In this document: piece by piece, positions 56,472 through 64,000 of the stretch
How positions within the stretch are numbered: position 1 is the first letter of the stretch
Layout: every line of letters starts with the position of its first letter
Origin: Nitratidesulfovibrio sp. SRB-5
Lineage (GTDB): Bacteria; Desulfobacterota; Desulfovibrionia; Desulfovibrionales; Desulfovibrionaceae
NCBI RefSeq assembly: GCF_019931275.1
Contig: NZ_JAIOTY010000002.1
Span: 1,576,631-1,640,630, forward strand
Length of the DNA: 64,000 nt
Direction of reading: 5' to 3'
The notes under the pieces: generated by a model
What the model was told of the DNA's origin: nothing
The model's input: only the letters and a program-made list of their open reading frames with translations
Databases searched by the model: none
Position numbers and translations under genes: made by a program

Positions 56472-57993
56472 TCTGGCAGCCGTGGAACAGGTCCACGAGG
56501 GGTTTGGAGAGCGGGGTGCGCTTGTAGAAGTCGTGCAGGTGCCGCGACAGGTCGCGCAGGTCTTCGAAGGCGCGTTGCAGGCGGCTGCGGGTGCGGGTGA
56601 TGCCCACGTAGTTCCACATGGTGTGGCGGATGGTGGCCCAATCCTGCGCGATGAGGGCCGGGTCGTCGTTGCGCTCGTCGCCGGAGGACTGCCAGTCGGG
56701 GATGGAGTCGCGCAGGCGCTTGCCAAGGCCGCGCTGGGCGCCGGAGCGCCTGGCGATGTCCTCTGCGGCGGCGCGGCCCCACAGCAGCGCTTCGAGCAGC
56801 GAGGTGGAGGCAAGACGGTTGGCGCCGTGCACGCCGGTGCAGCTGCATTCGCCCACGCTGTACAGCCGTTCCAGGGTGGTGCGGCCCGTCAGGTCGGTAA
56901 GGATGCCGCCGCAGAAGTAGTGTGCGGCGGGCACCACGGGGATCAGGTCGCGCCGGATGTCGATGCCCAGTTCCATGCACCGGGCAAAGATGGTGGGAAA
57001 GCGCTCCGAAGGGTCCTGCTCCATGTGGCGGGCGTCCAGGTACACGCATTCCTCGCCGTTGCGCAGCATTTCCTCCACGATGGACCGGGCCACGATGTCG
57101 CGCGGAGCCAGGTCGGCGCGGGGGTCGTAGCGTTCCATGAAATGCTCGCCGCTGCCGTTCACCAGCCGCCCGCCTTCGCCGCGCATGGCCTCGGTGACCA
57201 GGAACCGGCGCGAACTGCGGTGCAGCAGGGCGGTGGGGTGGAACTGCACGTACTCCAGGTTTTCCGTGCGTACGAAGGCGCGGCTGGCCATGGCGACGCC
57301 GGATCCGATGCAGGCCGGGCTGTTGGTGGTGTGCAGGTACACCTGCCCGATGCCGCCGGTGGCCAGCACGGTGATGTCCGCAAGGATGGTTTCCACCCGG
57401 CGCAGTTGCTCGTTGAAGACGTAGGCCCCCACGCACTGGTTGTTGAGCTGGTAGCGGAATTCGTTGTTGCGGGCGTGGTGATGGCTGGTCAGCAGGTCGA
57501 CGGCGGTGCGTTCCGACAGCACGCGGATGTTGGGGGCGTCATTCACCGCCGCCATCAACCCGTCCATGATGGCCCGCCCGGTGTAGTCGGCGCAGTGCAG
57601 GATGCGGTGCGCCCCGTGGCCACCTTCCATGGTCAGGTCCCATTCGCATTCGGGGGTGCGCCCCTTGGCGAAGGGAATGTGCAGCCGGTCCACAAGGATG
57701 TCCTGCACGGCCTTGGGGCCGTTGCGGGCAATGTGGCGCACCGCGCGCAAATGGTTGTGGCGGTGCCCGGCGATGAGGATGTCGCTTTCCAGTTGGCGGG
57801 GGTCGCCGTCGCCCGCGCGGAACACGATGCCGCCCTGGGCCAGGGCGGAATTGCCGCTGTCCAGTTGCTGGCCGCTGTTGATGAGCGTCACTTCCATGCC
57901 CTGGTCGGCCAGGGTGAGCGCGGCGGTGCACCCGGCGATGCCCGAGCCGATGACCAGAACCGGGGTGTGCAGGCGGTAGGTGGAATTGTTCAT
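56401..57993 (-). CDS. nadB: L-aspartate oxidase
   Basis: 530 aa from the ATG at 57993, ribosome site AAGGGA. FAD-binding GSGIAGCTAAL (about residue 17), SGNSALAQGGI (about 46), EYVQFHPTAL with the catalytic region and HYFCGGI (substrate loop). It oxidises aspartate to iminoaspartate, the first step to NAD; in anaerobes fumarate can be the acceptor. Third in the nadC-nadA-nadB order, 366 bp after nadA. Its last 22 codons are duplicated downstream. Confidence 0.96.
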   Translation of the reverse strand: MNNSTYRLHTPVLVIGSGIAGCTAALTLADQGMEVTLINSGQQLDSGNSALAQGGIVFRAGDGDPRQLESDILIAGHRHNHLRAVRHIARNGPKAVQDILVDRLHIPFAKGRTPECEWDLTMEGGHGAHRILHCADYTGRAIMDGLMAAVNDAPNIRVLSERTAVDLLTSHHHARNNEFRYQLNNQCVGAYVFNEQLRRVETILADITVLATGGIGQVYLHTTNSPACIGSGVAMASRAFVRTENLEYVQFHPTALLHRSSRRFLVTEAMRGEGGRLVNGSGEHFMERYDPRADLAPRDIVARSIVEEMLRNGEECVYLDARHMEQDPSERFPTIFARCMELGIDIRRDLIPVVPAAHYFCGGILTDLTGRTTLERLYSVGECSCTGVHGANRLASTSLLEALLWGRAAAEDIARRSGAQRGLGKRLRDSIPDWQSSGDERNDDPALIAQDWATIRHTMWNYVGITRTRSRLQRAFEDLRDLSRHLHDFYKRTPLSKPLVDLFHGCQTAYMVTMAALRNKQSLGCHYRVD

Positions 57994-58359
57994 GGCGCGT
58001 CCCTTGCGAACTGGCGGCGTGGGGGATGTGGTGGGTGTCCGTGTGCCGGGCCTTGCGTCTGCCGGGGGGATACCCGGTGCGCATGGGGCGGCTGGCGCGG
58101 GCGGGAAAAAATCGGGCCGAAACTGGCCGCAACTGGCCGGAACTGGCCGCAACTGGCCAGAACGGGCCGGAGTTGAGCGGAACTGACCAGAGCTGAGCGG
58201 AACTGGCCGGGTCGCGCCGGACAGGACATGAGCGTGGCTCGCCGGGTCACGTCAGGCCGGGTCGGGTCGGGCCGGGCCGGACACAGGATGCTTGTCGGCC
58301 CGCGCGGCGCCCGTGTATCGGCGGGCATCGCGCGGGCCGCTGTTCATCTCTACGCCCGC
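57994..58359. other. Intergenic region, nadA / nadB
   Basis: 366 bp between two genes read in one direction, unusually long for an operon. It is largely the 10-bp repeat 58121-58210 and related GC-rich sequence (to about 58285). No promoter is obvious. Confidence 0.5.
58121..58210. repeat. 10-bp tandem repeat, nine copies
   Basis: Nine consecutive 10-bp units from 58121, consensus AACTGGCCGG. The first three and the last are nearly exact and the others show two to four changes. Confidence 0.92.
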
Positions 58360-59409
58360 TCAGGCACAGGCGTCCAGCATGCGTTGCAGGGCTGCCTTGG
58401 CGGGTTCGTGCAGGTCCATGGGTACGGTGACCGGGGCTTCCGTGCCCGCCGCCACGCCCTCCAGGGTGTGTAGCAGCTTGGGCTCGGTCACGCGGGCCAT
58501 GTGCGAACAGGCGCTTTCCAGCAGGGGCAGCACGGTCAGCCGCCCGGCATGCTGGCGGGCCAGCCGCCGCACGAGGTTGATTTCCGTACCCACGATGACG
58601 GTGGCGCCGTCCGGGGCCGCTTCGGCAAAGCGGATGATGGTGGTGGTGGACCCGGCGGCATCGGCGGCGTTGACCACCTCTGGCGAACATTCCGGATGCA
58701 CCACGATGCGGCAGCCGGGGTGCGTGGCGCGGGCCGTTTCCATCTGGCGCAGGTTGAACCGGGCGTGGATGGCGCAGCAGCCGGGCCAGATCAGCAGCTC
58801 CGCCCGGCGGGCCTCGGCAGTCAGCACGTCTACGCCGAAATTGGCGGCACGTACGTCCAGCATGTGCCGTTTGTTGTCGGGAATGCCCAGCAGGTTCGCG
58901 GTGTTGCGGGCCAGGTTCTTGTCCGGCAGAAACAGCACGGCGTCGCCTTGGCTGCGGGTCCATTCCAGCATGGTGCGCGCGTTGGCGGAGGTGCACACCG
59001 CGCCGCCGTGCCGCCCCACCACGGCCTTAACGGCCAGCGAGGTGTTCACGTAGGCCAGCGGCACCACCTTGCGGCCATCGGCCTGAAGGGCGCGCAGCAC
59101 CGCGTCCACCCGTTCCGCCGGGGCCATCTGGGCCATGACGCAGTTGGCGGAATGCTCCGGCAGGTACACCTTCTGGCCGGGCCGCGCCAGCAGGGCTGCG
59201 GATTCCGCCATGAAGTACACCCCGCAGAACACGATGCTGGCGGCGTCCGTGTCGGCCACGCGGCGGGCCAGTTCCAGCGAGTCGCCACGCAGGTCGGTGT
59301 GCCGGATGACCGATTCGTGCTGGTAGTGGTGGCCCATGATGGTCAGGTCGGGGCCGAGCGCGGCGCGCAGCGCGGCGATGCGCTCTTTCTGGGAGGGCTG
59401 TGCGGTCAT
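58360..59409 (-). CDS. nadA: Quinolinate synthase
   Basis: 349 aa from the ATG at 59409, one base after the nadC stop. It condenses iminoaspartate with dihydroxyacetone phosphate to quinolinate, using a [4Fe-4S] cluster. Likely cluster Cys: FCGVYFM (about residue 62), HPECSPEV (about residue 240) and LESACSHM (about residue 300). GHHYQHESV near the start and YVNTSLAVKA are family motifs. Tightly coupled to nadC. Confidence 0.96.
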   Translation of the reverse strand: MTAQPSQKERIAALRAALGPDLTIMGHHYQHESVIRHTDLRGDSLELARRVADTDAASIVFCGVYFMAESAALLARPGQKVYLPEHSANCVMAQMAPAERVDAVLRALQADGRKVVPLAYVNTSLAVKAVVGRHGGAVCTSANARTMLEWTRSQGDAVLFLPDKNLARNTANLLGIPDNKRHMLDVRAANFGVDVLTAEARRAELLIWPGCCAIHARFNLRQMETARATHPGCRIVVHPECSPEVVNAADAAGSTTTIIRFAEAAPDGATVIVGTEINLVRRLARQHAGRLTVLPLLESACSHMARVTEPKLLHTLEGVAAGTEAPVTVPMDLHEPAKAALQRMLDACA

Positions 59410-59410
59410 G

Positions 59411-60319
59411 TCATGCCTTGCGTATGCGCATGCTGAAGTCCGCCACTGGGGCGGAGTGGGTAAGCCTGCCCACGGAGACGAAATCCGGCCCGTGGGGGGA
59501 TGCCTCGGCCAGTTGCCGCAGCGTTTCCAGGGTTACGCCGCCGCTGGCCTCGGTTTCGATGCCGGGGGGCACCACTGTAAGCGACTCGCGCAGGAGCGCA
59601 AGGTCCATGTTGTCCAGCATGATGCGGTCCACCTTGCAGGCCACGGCCTCGCGCACCTCGTCCAGGGTGCGGCATTCCACCTCGATGGGCGGGCAGGGCG
59701 CATAGGCCGCGCGCAGCGCCGCAACGGCGGCGGTGATGGAACCGGCGGCGTCGATGTGGTTGTCCTTCAGCATCAGCATTTCGGCCAGGGTGCGGCGGTG
59801 GTTTTGCCCGCCGCCCACCAGCACCGCGTACTTTTCGGGAAAGCGCAGCCCCGGCAGGGTCTTGCGCGTATCCAGCAGGCGGGTGGACGTGCCATCAAGT
59901 TCGCGCGTGTAGCGGCGGGTAAGGTTGGCGATGCCGGACAGGTGGCAGACGAAGTTCAGGATGACTCGTTCCGCCTTCAGCACCAGCCGCGCCGGGCCTT
60001 CGATGTCGGCGGCGATGAAGCCGGAGGGCAGTTCGTCGCCATCGGCGGTGTGGGGGGTCCACGTCCAGCCGCCCACCACAGGGCTTTCCAGCAGGGCGGC
60101 GCAGCGCTCCATCACCAGCGGGGCAATGGGCAGCCCGGCCACCAGGGTCTGCTGCTTGGCCACGATCTGGGCGGCCAGCCGGTCCACGGGGCCGAACACG
60201 GCGTCGCTGGTCAGGTCGGGGCCGTCTTCCAGCAGGGCCAGGTCGATGGCGGCCAGCAGGTGCTCGCGGGGCTGGCCCGCGAAGAAGGTGTCGAAATCCG
60301 GTACGGTATGCGATGACAT
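59411..60319 (-). CDS. nadC: Nicotinate-nucleotide pyrophosphorylase (quinolinate phosphoribosyltransferase)
   Basis: 302 aa from the ATG at 60319; a GTG at 60334 is possible, neither has a good ribosome site. NadC motifs: LLDTRKTLPGLR (about residues 148-159), GGGQNHRRTL (about 171) and VECRTLDEV. It turns quinolinate and PRPP into nicotinate mononucleotide, the third step to NAD. First of the nad genes and followed by nadA after one base. Confidence 0.96.
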   Translation of the reverse strand: MSSHTVPDFDTFFAGQPREHLLAAIDLALLEDGPDLTSDAVFGPVDRLAAQIVAKQQTLVAGLPIAPLVMERCAALLESPVVGGWTWTPHTADGDELPSGFIAADIEGPARLVLKAERVILNFVCHLSGIANLTRRYTRELDGTSTRLLDTRKTLPGLRFPEKYAVLVGGGQNHRRTLAEMLMLKDNHIDAAGSITAAVAALRAAYAPCPPIEVECRTLDEVREAVACKVDRIMLDNMDLALLRESLTVVPPGIETEASGGVTLETLRQLAEASPHGPDFVSVGRLTHSAPVADFSMRIRKA

Positions 60320-60790
60320 GGATTGTGCCGTCACTGGCTAGATGATACACGCAGGGTGCCCCGCGCCGAGCCTGCGCCGCGCGGAGGTTTTTCGGCGTCG
60401 CAAGAGGCGCAGCCATAAGGTGCGCCACGGGTGCGCCACGAAGGGCAGCGACCGGGGCGCATGCCGTGTAGTAGGAGGCTGCCCCGCTTTCGTCAAGCCG
60501 ACGCCGCCGTGCCGCCACACGGAACGGGCATGCGGGGTGGCATGCCCGCCCACGCCGCCGGGCTGGCCGGAACCAGACCCGCCAGGCAGGCCTGACAAAT
60601 CGAGCAGGTCAGGCAGACCGGGCAGGTCAGGCAGGACGAGCAGGTCAGGCAGGCCGGGCAGACCGGGCAGGTCAGGCAGGACGAGCAGGTCAGGCAGGAC
60701 GAGCAGAGGACCTCCTTCCTTTCGTATTTCGTCGCATCACGCGTTTCACGCGCATTACGCGCTTCACAAAGCAGGGAACAAGGGTATTTC
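60320..60790. other. Divergent intergenic region, nadC / mgtE
   Basis: 471 bp. The mgtE side holds the 9-bp repeat (60601-60708). No clear -10/-35 pair was found for either gene. A magnesium-sensing M-box leader was looked for upstream of mgtE and not recognised. Confidence 0.5.
60601..60708. repeat. 9-bp tandem repeat, twelve copies
   Basis: Twelve units in a row of CGAGCAGGT, CAGGCAGGA or CGGGCAGGT type, in an alternating higher-order 18-bp pattern. It ends about 80 bp before the mgtE ATG. Confidence 0.95.
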
Positions 60791-62194
60791 ATGGCAGGGC
60801 AGGATCACGGGCAGGAACACGGGCACGACCGCGAATGTGTGGACGGCGCCCCCCGCGACGACGGGGACGCCTGCCGGACCATCGTGCTGCCCGAGGAATG
60901 CCGCGACCCCGCCACGCCCGGTGAAGACGCCGAGTTCGCCCACCCCGCCGACGTCGCCGACCATCTGGAAAACCTTTCGCTGGAACGACAGGTGTGCGTG
61001 CTGCGCCACCTGCCCGCAGAGGACGCCGCCGACGCACTGGCCGAGCTTGACGAGCACGTGCGCGTCGACCTGCTGGAGAACCTCGACGCCGACGTGGCCG
61101 CCCAGATCCTGTCCGAAATGTCGCCCGACGACGCGGCGGACGTGCTGGACGAACTGGACGAGGACCACCGCGACGTCCTGCTGAGCAGCCTGGAAACCGA
61201 GGACGCCGAGGAAATCCGCCACCTCATGGCCTTCGACCCGGACACCGCGGGCGGGGTCATGAACACCGAGGTTATCATCCTCGACCACGGCCTGACCGCC
61301 GACCAGGCCATCTCGCAGATTCGCGCCGAGATCGAGGACAAGGAAATCCCCTACTATGCCTACGTGGTGGACGAGCAGGACCGGCTGGTGGGCGTGCTTT
61401 CGCTGCGCGACATCATGCTCTGCAAGCCCGGCAACAAGCTGCGGGACGAGGTGCGCGGCCAGGGTCTGATTTCCGTGCTGTTCGACCAGGACAAGGAAGA
61501 GGTGGCGCACCTGCTGGGCCACTACAACTTCATGGCCATGCCCGTGGTGGACTACGAGGGCCGCCTGCTGGGCGTGGTCACCCACGACGACATCATCGAC
61601 ATCATCCACGACGAAGCGTCCGAGGACATGCTGGGCATGGTGGGCGCGGGCACGGACGAAAGCGTGGACACGCCGTGGCACGAATCGGTGCTGAAGCGGC
61701 TGCCTTGGCTGGTCATCAACATGCTGAATTCGGCGGTGTCGGCGTCCGTGGTGTACATGTTCGAGGGGTCCATCGCCCAGATGGCGGTGCTGGCCGTGCT
61801 GATGCCCATGGTGGCCAACCAGGCGGGCAACACCGGGCAGCAGGCGCTGGCCGTGATGATCCGGCAATTGGCGGTAGAGCGGTTCGACCGGCGCAAGGCG
61901 TGGTGGGCCGTGCTGCGCGAGGCCAAGATCGGCCTGTCCAGCGGAGCCATCGTGGCATTGCTGGTGCTGTGCGCGGTGTGGGCGTTTGCCGGGTCGTGGA
62001 AGCTGGCCTCTGTGATGTCGCTGGCGCTGCTGCTGGACATGCTGCTGGGCGCGCTGGCCGGGGCGTCCATTCCGCTCATTTTGCGGGCCGTGGGGCGTGA
62101 CCCGGCGCAGGCGTCCAGCATCTTCCTGACCGCCATCACCGATGGCGCGGGGTTTTTCATCTTTCTGGGGCTGGCGACGCTGGTGTTGTTTTAG
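60791..62194 (+). CDS. mgtE: Magnesium transporter MgtE
   Basis: 467 aa. Residues 1-45 are a polar leader with several His; the MgtE N domain follows (about 50-150, acidic), then two CBS domains (about 155-280) and five helices from about residue 305. Signature PMVANQAGNTGQQ (about residue 338) lines the pore. The cytoplasmic domains sense Mg and close the channel. Ribosome site AAGGG is weak. Annotation secure. Confidence 0.96.
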   Translation: MAGQDHGQEHGHDRECVDGAPRDDGDACRTIVLPEECRDPATPGEDAEFAHPADVADHLENLSLERQVCVLRHLPAEDAADALAELDEHVRVDLLENLDADVAAQILSEMSPDDAADVLDELDEDHRDVLLSSLETEDAEEIRHLMAFDPDTAGGVMNTEVIILDHGLTADQAISQIRAEIEDKEIPYYAYVVDEQDRLVGVLSLRDIMLCKPGNKLRDEVRGQGLISVLFDQDKEEVAHLLGHYNFMAMPVVDYEGRLLGVVTHDDIIDIIHDEASEDMLGMVGAGTDESVDTPWHESVLKRLPWLVINMLNSAVSASVVYMFEGSIAQMAVLAVLMPMVANQAGNTGQQALAVMIRQLAVERFDRRKAWWAVLREAKIGLSSGAIVALLVLCAVWAFAGSWKLASVMSLALLLDMLLGALAGASIPLILRAVGRDPAQASSIFLTAITDGAGFFIFLGLATLVLF

Positions 62195-62269
62195 GTTTCG
62201 CGCCGCGTGGCCACGTATGGTTGGGCGTCCCTCCTGCGACAGGGAAAGAGAAACGCCACTGCGAACAAG

Positions 62270-62303
62270 AAGGGCCGGTCCACCGCAAAGGGGACCGGCC
62301 CTT
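62270..62303. terminator. Hairpin between convergent mgtE and ABC-transporter genes
   Basis: Perfect 12-bp arms AAGGGCCGGTCC (62270-62281) and GGACCGGCCCTT (62292-62303), 10-nt loop. Placed between convergent stops, it could serve both. T-runs are short (TTCTTGTT on the minus side). Confidence 0.65.
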
Positions 62304-62337
62304 GGCCGTACGGTGCGGCAGCCCGCCGTCGCGCAGG

Positions 62338-63087
62338 CTACAGCGTCAGCACCGAGGCGTCTATGATCTCGCGGCGCATCTCCAGAAAGTGCTTGCCCGT
62401 CAGGTCGCGCGGGCGGGGCAGGTCCACGGTGTAGGTGCGCTGCACCCGTCCGGGCAGCTTGCCCTCGATGGTCACGATCCGGTCGGCCAGGAACAGCGCC
62501 TCGTCGGTATTGTTGGTGACGAAGAGGACGGTGCGCTTGTCGGTCTGCCAGATGCGTTCGGTTTCCTGCTCCATGAAAATGCGCGTCTGGGCGTCCAACT
62601 GGCCGAAGGGTTCGTCCAGCAGCATCACCCGGGGCTTGTTGGCGTAGGCGCGGGCAATGCCCACGCGCTGCTTCATGCCGCCGGAAAGCTGGTGCGGGTA
62701 GTGTTTTTCAAAGCCCTTCAGCCCCACCAGATCGATGTAGTGCAGGGCGATGTCGCGGGCCTCGTCCCCGGGCAGGCCGCTGAGCTTCGGCCCCATTTCC
62801 ACGTTGCCGAGCACGGTCTTCCACGGAAACAGCATGTACCCCTGGAACACCAGCCCTCGGTCGGCCCCCGGCCCGGTCACCGGCTCGCCGTCCAGGATCA
62901 CGGTGCCGGTGGTGGGCGTTTCCAGCCCGGCGATGATGCGCAGCAGCGTGCTCTTGCCGCTTTGGCCGGGCCCCAGGATGACCACGAATTCGTTGGCCTG
63001 CACGTCGAGGCTCACGTCCTCTAGCACCGGCACTTCCTGCTTGCCCTTCTGGATGAAGGTCTTGCTTACGTTGCGGCATTCGATCAC
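62338..63087 (-). CDS. ABC transporter ATPase, TauB/SsuB type
   Basis: 249 aa from the GTG at 63087, ribosome site AAGGGA. Walker A GPGQSGKST (about residue 38), Q-loop region, signature LSGGMKQRV (about residue 138), Walker B VMLLDEPFGQLD (about residue 158). Closest to ATPases for nitrate, taurine, alkanesulfonate or similar. The Walker A has Gln where Ser is common (GxSGSGKST). It follows the permease gene by 133 bp. The binding protein is not in the window; substrate unresolved. Confidence 0.88.
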   Translation of the reverse strand: MIECRNVSKTFIQKGKQEVPVLEDVSLDVQANEFVVILGPGQSGKSTLLRIIAGLETPTTGTVILDGEPVTGPGADRGLVFQGYMLFPWKTVLGNVEMGPKLSGLPGDEARDIALHYIDLVGLKGFEKHYPHQLSGGMKQRVGIARAYANKPRVMLLDEPFGQLDAQTRIFMEQETERIWQTDKRTVLFVTNNTDEALFLADRIVTIEGKLPGRVQRTYTVDLPRPRDLTGKHFLEMRREIIDASVLTL

Positions 63088-63171
63088 GGCGTCGTCCCTT
63101 CCTTGCGGATGTACGGTTGCTGCGGGCTGCGGGAGTGGGGCGTGGTTGCCCGGCTGGGCCGGACTACCCTG

Positions 63172-63216
63172 ATTGGCCTGATTGGCCTGCTTGGCCAGAC
63201 GGGCCGGACGGGCCGG
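63172..63216. repeat. 9-bp tandem repeat, five copies
   Basis: ATTGGCCTG twice (63172-63189), CTTGGCCAG, then ACGGGCCGG twice (to 63216), between the permease and ATPase genes. Confidence 0.85.
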
Positions 63217-63220
63217 CGGG

Positions 63221-64000
63221 CTACAGCCCGGCGATCTTGCGCTTCCACGGGCACAGCTTGCGTTCCAGCGCGGTGACCAGCAGCGTGGTGCCCCACGCCG
63301 CCGCCGCGATGACCGCCATGCCGCCGATGACCATGGCCGGTTGCGACAGGTTCATGCCCTGCACGATGATGTACCCCAGGCCAGAACGGGCGCTGACCAG
63401 TTCCGCCGCCAGCACGCAGGTCCAGGCGATGCTGAGCGATATCTGCAACCCTGCGAAGATGGCCGGGAACGAGGCGGGAAAACAGACGTGCAGTATCTCG
63501 TCGCGGCGCTTGCCGCCCAGCATGCGCACCACGTCGTACAGTTCCGGTTCCACCAGGCGCACGCCGTTGTAAGCGTTGAGCAGGCAGGGCACGAAGGTGC
63601 CCAGCACGATGATGAACACCTTGGACGTCTCGCCGATGCCGAACCACAGGATGGAGATGGATATCCATGAAATGGGCGGCATGGGCTTCAGCAGGTCGAA
63701 CAAGGGTTTGACGATGGCGTTGACGTAGCGGTTCAGGGCCATGAACAGCCCCAGCGGCACGGCGATGGCGGCGGCAATGGAAAAGCCCACCACCACGCGC
63801 TGGGTGCTGGCCCACACGTGACCCCACAGGGTCAGTTCCGCCAGTTCCTCCCGGGTAAGCACCACCAGTTGTTCCAGCACCTCGTGCGGGCGGGCCAGGG
63901 CGCTGCTGCCCCCGCCCAGCACGTTGGAGCGCGCCAGCCAGTCCCACAGCGTAAAGAAGGCCACGATGGACACGGTGTGCAGGAACCAGCGGTTGGTGAG
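63221..64000 (-). CDS. ABC transporter permease, TauC/SsuC type (5' end outside window)
   Basis: The frame is open to the right window edge; a GTG at 63973 exists but residues upstream (TNRWFLHTVSIVAFFTLW) look like a first helix, so the start is beyond the window. At least 259 aa visible, with about six hydrophobic helices. The EAA-type loop is seen in EPELYDVVRMLGGKRRDEILHV, and SLSIAWTCVLAAELVSARSGLG is typical of the TauC/SsuC group. It pairs with the ATPase encoded after it, presumably for taurine, sulfonate or nitrate uptake. Confidence 0.88.
   Translation of the reverse strand, partial: LTNRWFLHTVSIVAFFTLWDWLARSNVLGGGSSALARPHEVLEQLVVLTREELAELTLWGHVWASTQRVVVGFSIAAAIAVPLGLFMALNRYVNAIVKPLFDLLKPMPPISWISISILWFGIGETSKVFIIVLGTFVPCLLNAYNGVRLVEPELYDVVRMLGGKRRDEILHVCFPASFPAIFAGLQISLSIAWTCVLAAELVSARSGLGYIIVQGMNLSQPAMVIGGMAVIAAAAWGTTLLVTALERKLCPWKRKIAGL

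Noticed and set aside
60601-60708. CRISPR array
   Set aside because: Units of 9 bp in direct succession, no unique spacers and no cas genes: a minisatellite. The same holds for 58121-58210 and 25638-25705.
60320-60790. M-box riboswitch upstream of mgtE
   Set aside because: The region is dominated by the 9-bp repeat, and no M-box-like helices could be recognised by eye; a covariance search would be decisive.

Overview
The window is high-GC, densely packed bacterial DNA from a Desulfovibrio/Nitratidesulfovibrio-type sulfate reducer. The strongest clue is the gene at 42101-42409: its mature product matches, as I remember it, the monoheme cytochrome c553 of Desulfovibrio vulgaris Miyazaki F (the protein of PDB 1C53). 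The PxxKW cysteine-rich protein, the YSHP-type cytochrome oxidase and a probable selenoprotein fit the same group. The identification rests on recall and was not searched.

Layout, left to right. 1-3066 (minus): an autotransporter cut by the window edge, with a clear sigma70-like promoter, then a polysaccharide deacetylase. 3423-7582 (plus): a protein-quality module, cbpA - cbpM-like - clpB. 8030-11231 (plus): an exported cyclophilin, then aspartase coupled by ATGA to a cyclase-family hydrolase. 11448-13757 (minus): a chemoreceptor behind a near-perfect sigma28 promoter. 14249-25289 (minus): a long run, read right to left: PilZ protein, corC, lnt, prfB (with its programmed frameshift), a GGDEF cyclase, a MinD/FlhG-like ATPase, HU, a UshA-like protein with an in-frame UGA that I read as selenocysteine, dapF and dapA. 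25689-30787 (minus): mnmG, an M20 peptidase, the PxxKW protein and an MtaD-type deaminase. 30942-41448 (plus): an esterase, a three-gene split glutamate synthase, a CPA2 antiporter, and yajC-secD-secF.

41706-49072 (plus) is a respiratory block: two class I cytochromes c, a SCO copper chaperone, oxidase subunits I, III, IV and a diheme subunit II, heme O synthase and a small membrane protein. It encodes a caa3-type oxygen reductase fed by c553. 49230-54311 holds a divergent AraC regulator and ferredoxin-type aldo/keto reductase, then larC with a very His-rich insert and larB. A single AT-rich gene of unknown function (54411-56183) interrupts the GC-rich background. Next to it lies a duplicated and partly inverted copy of the nadB 3' end. 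56401-60319 (minus) is nadC-nadA-nadB. 60791-62194 (plus) is mgtE, and 62338-64000 (minus) is part of a TauBC/SsuBC-like ABC importer.

Many gaps, and a few genes, carry GC-rich minisatellites with 9-, 10-, 17-, 24- or 27-bp units. The least conventional signals are the UGA/bSECIS gene at 16161-17570, the AT-rich orphan with the neighbouring nadB scar, and a 147-bp nested palindrome at 11230-11376.
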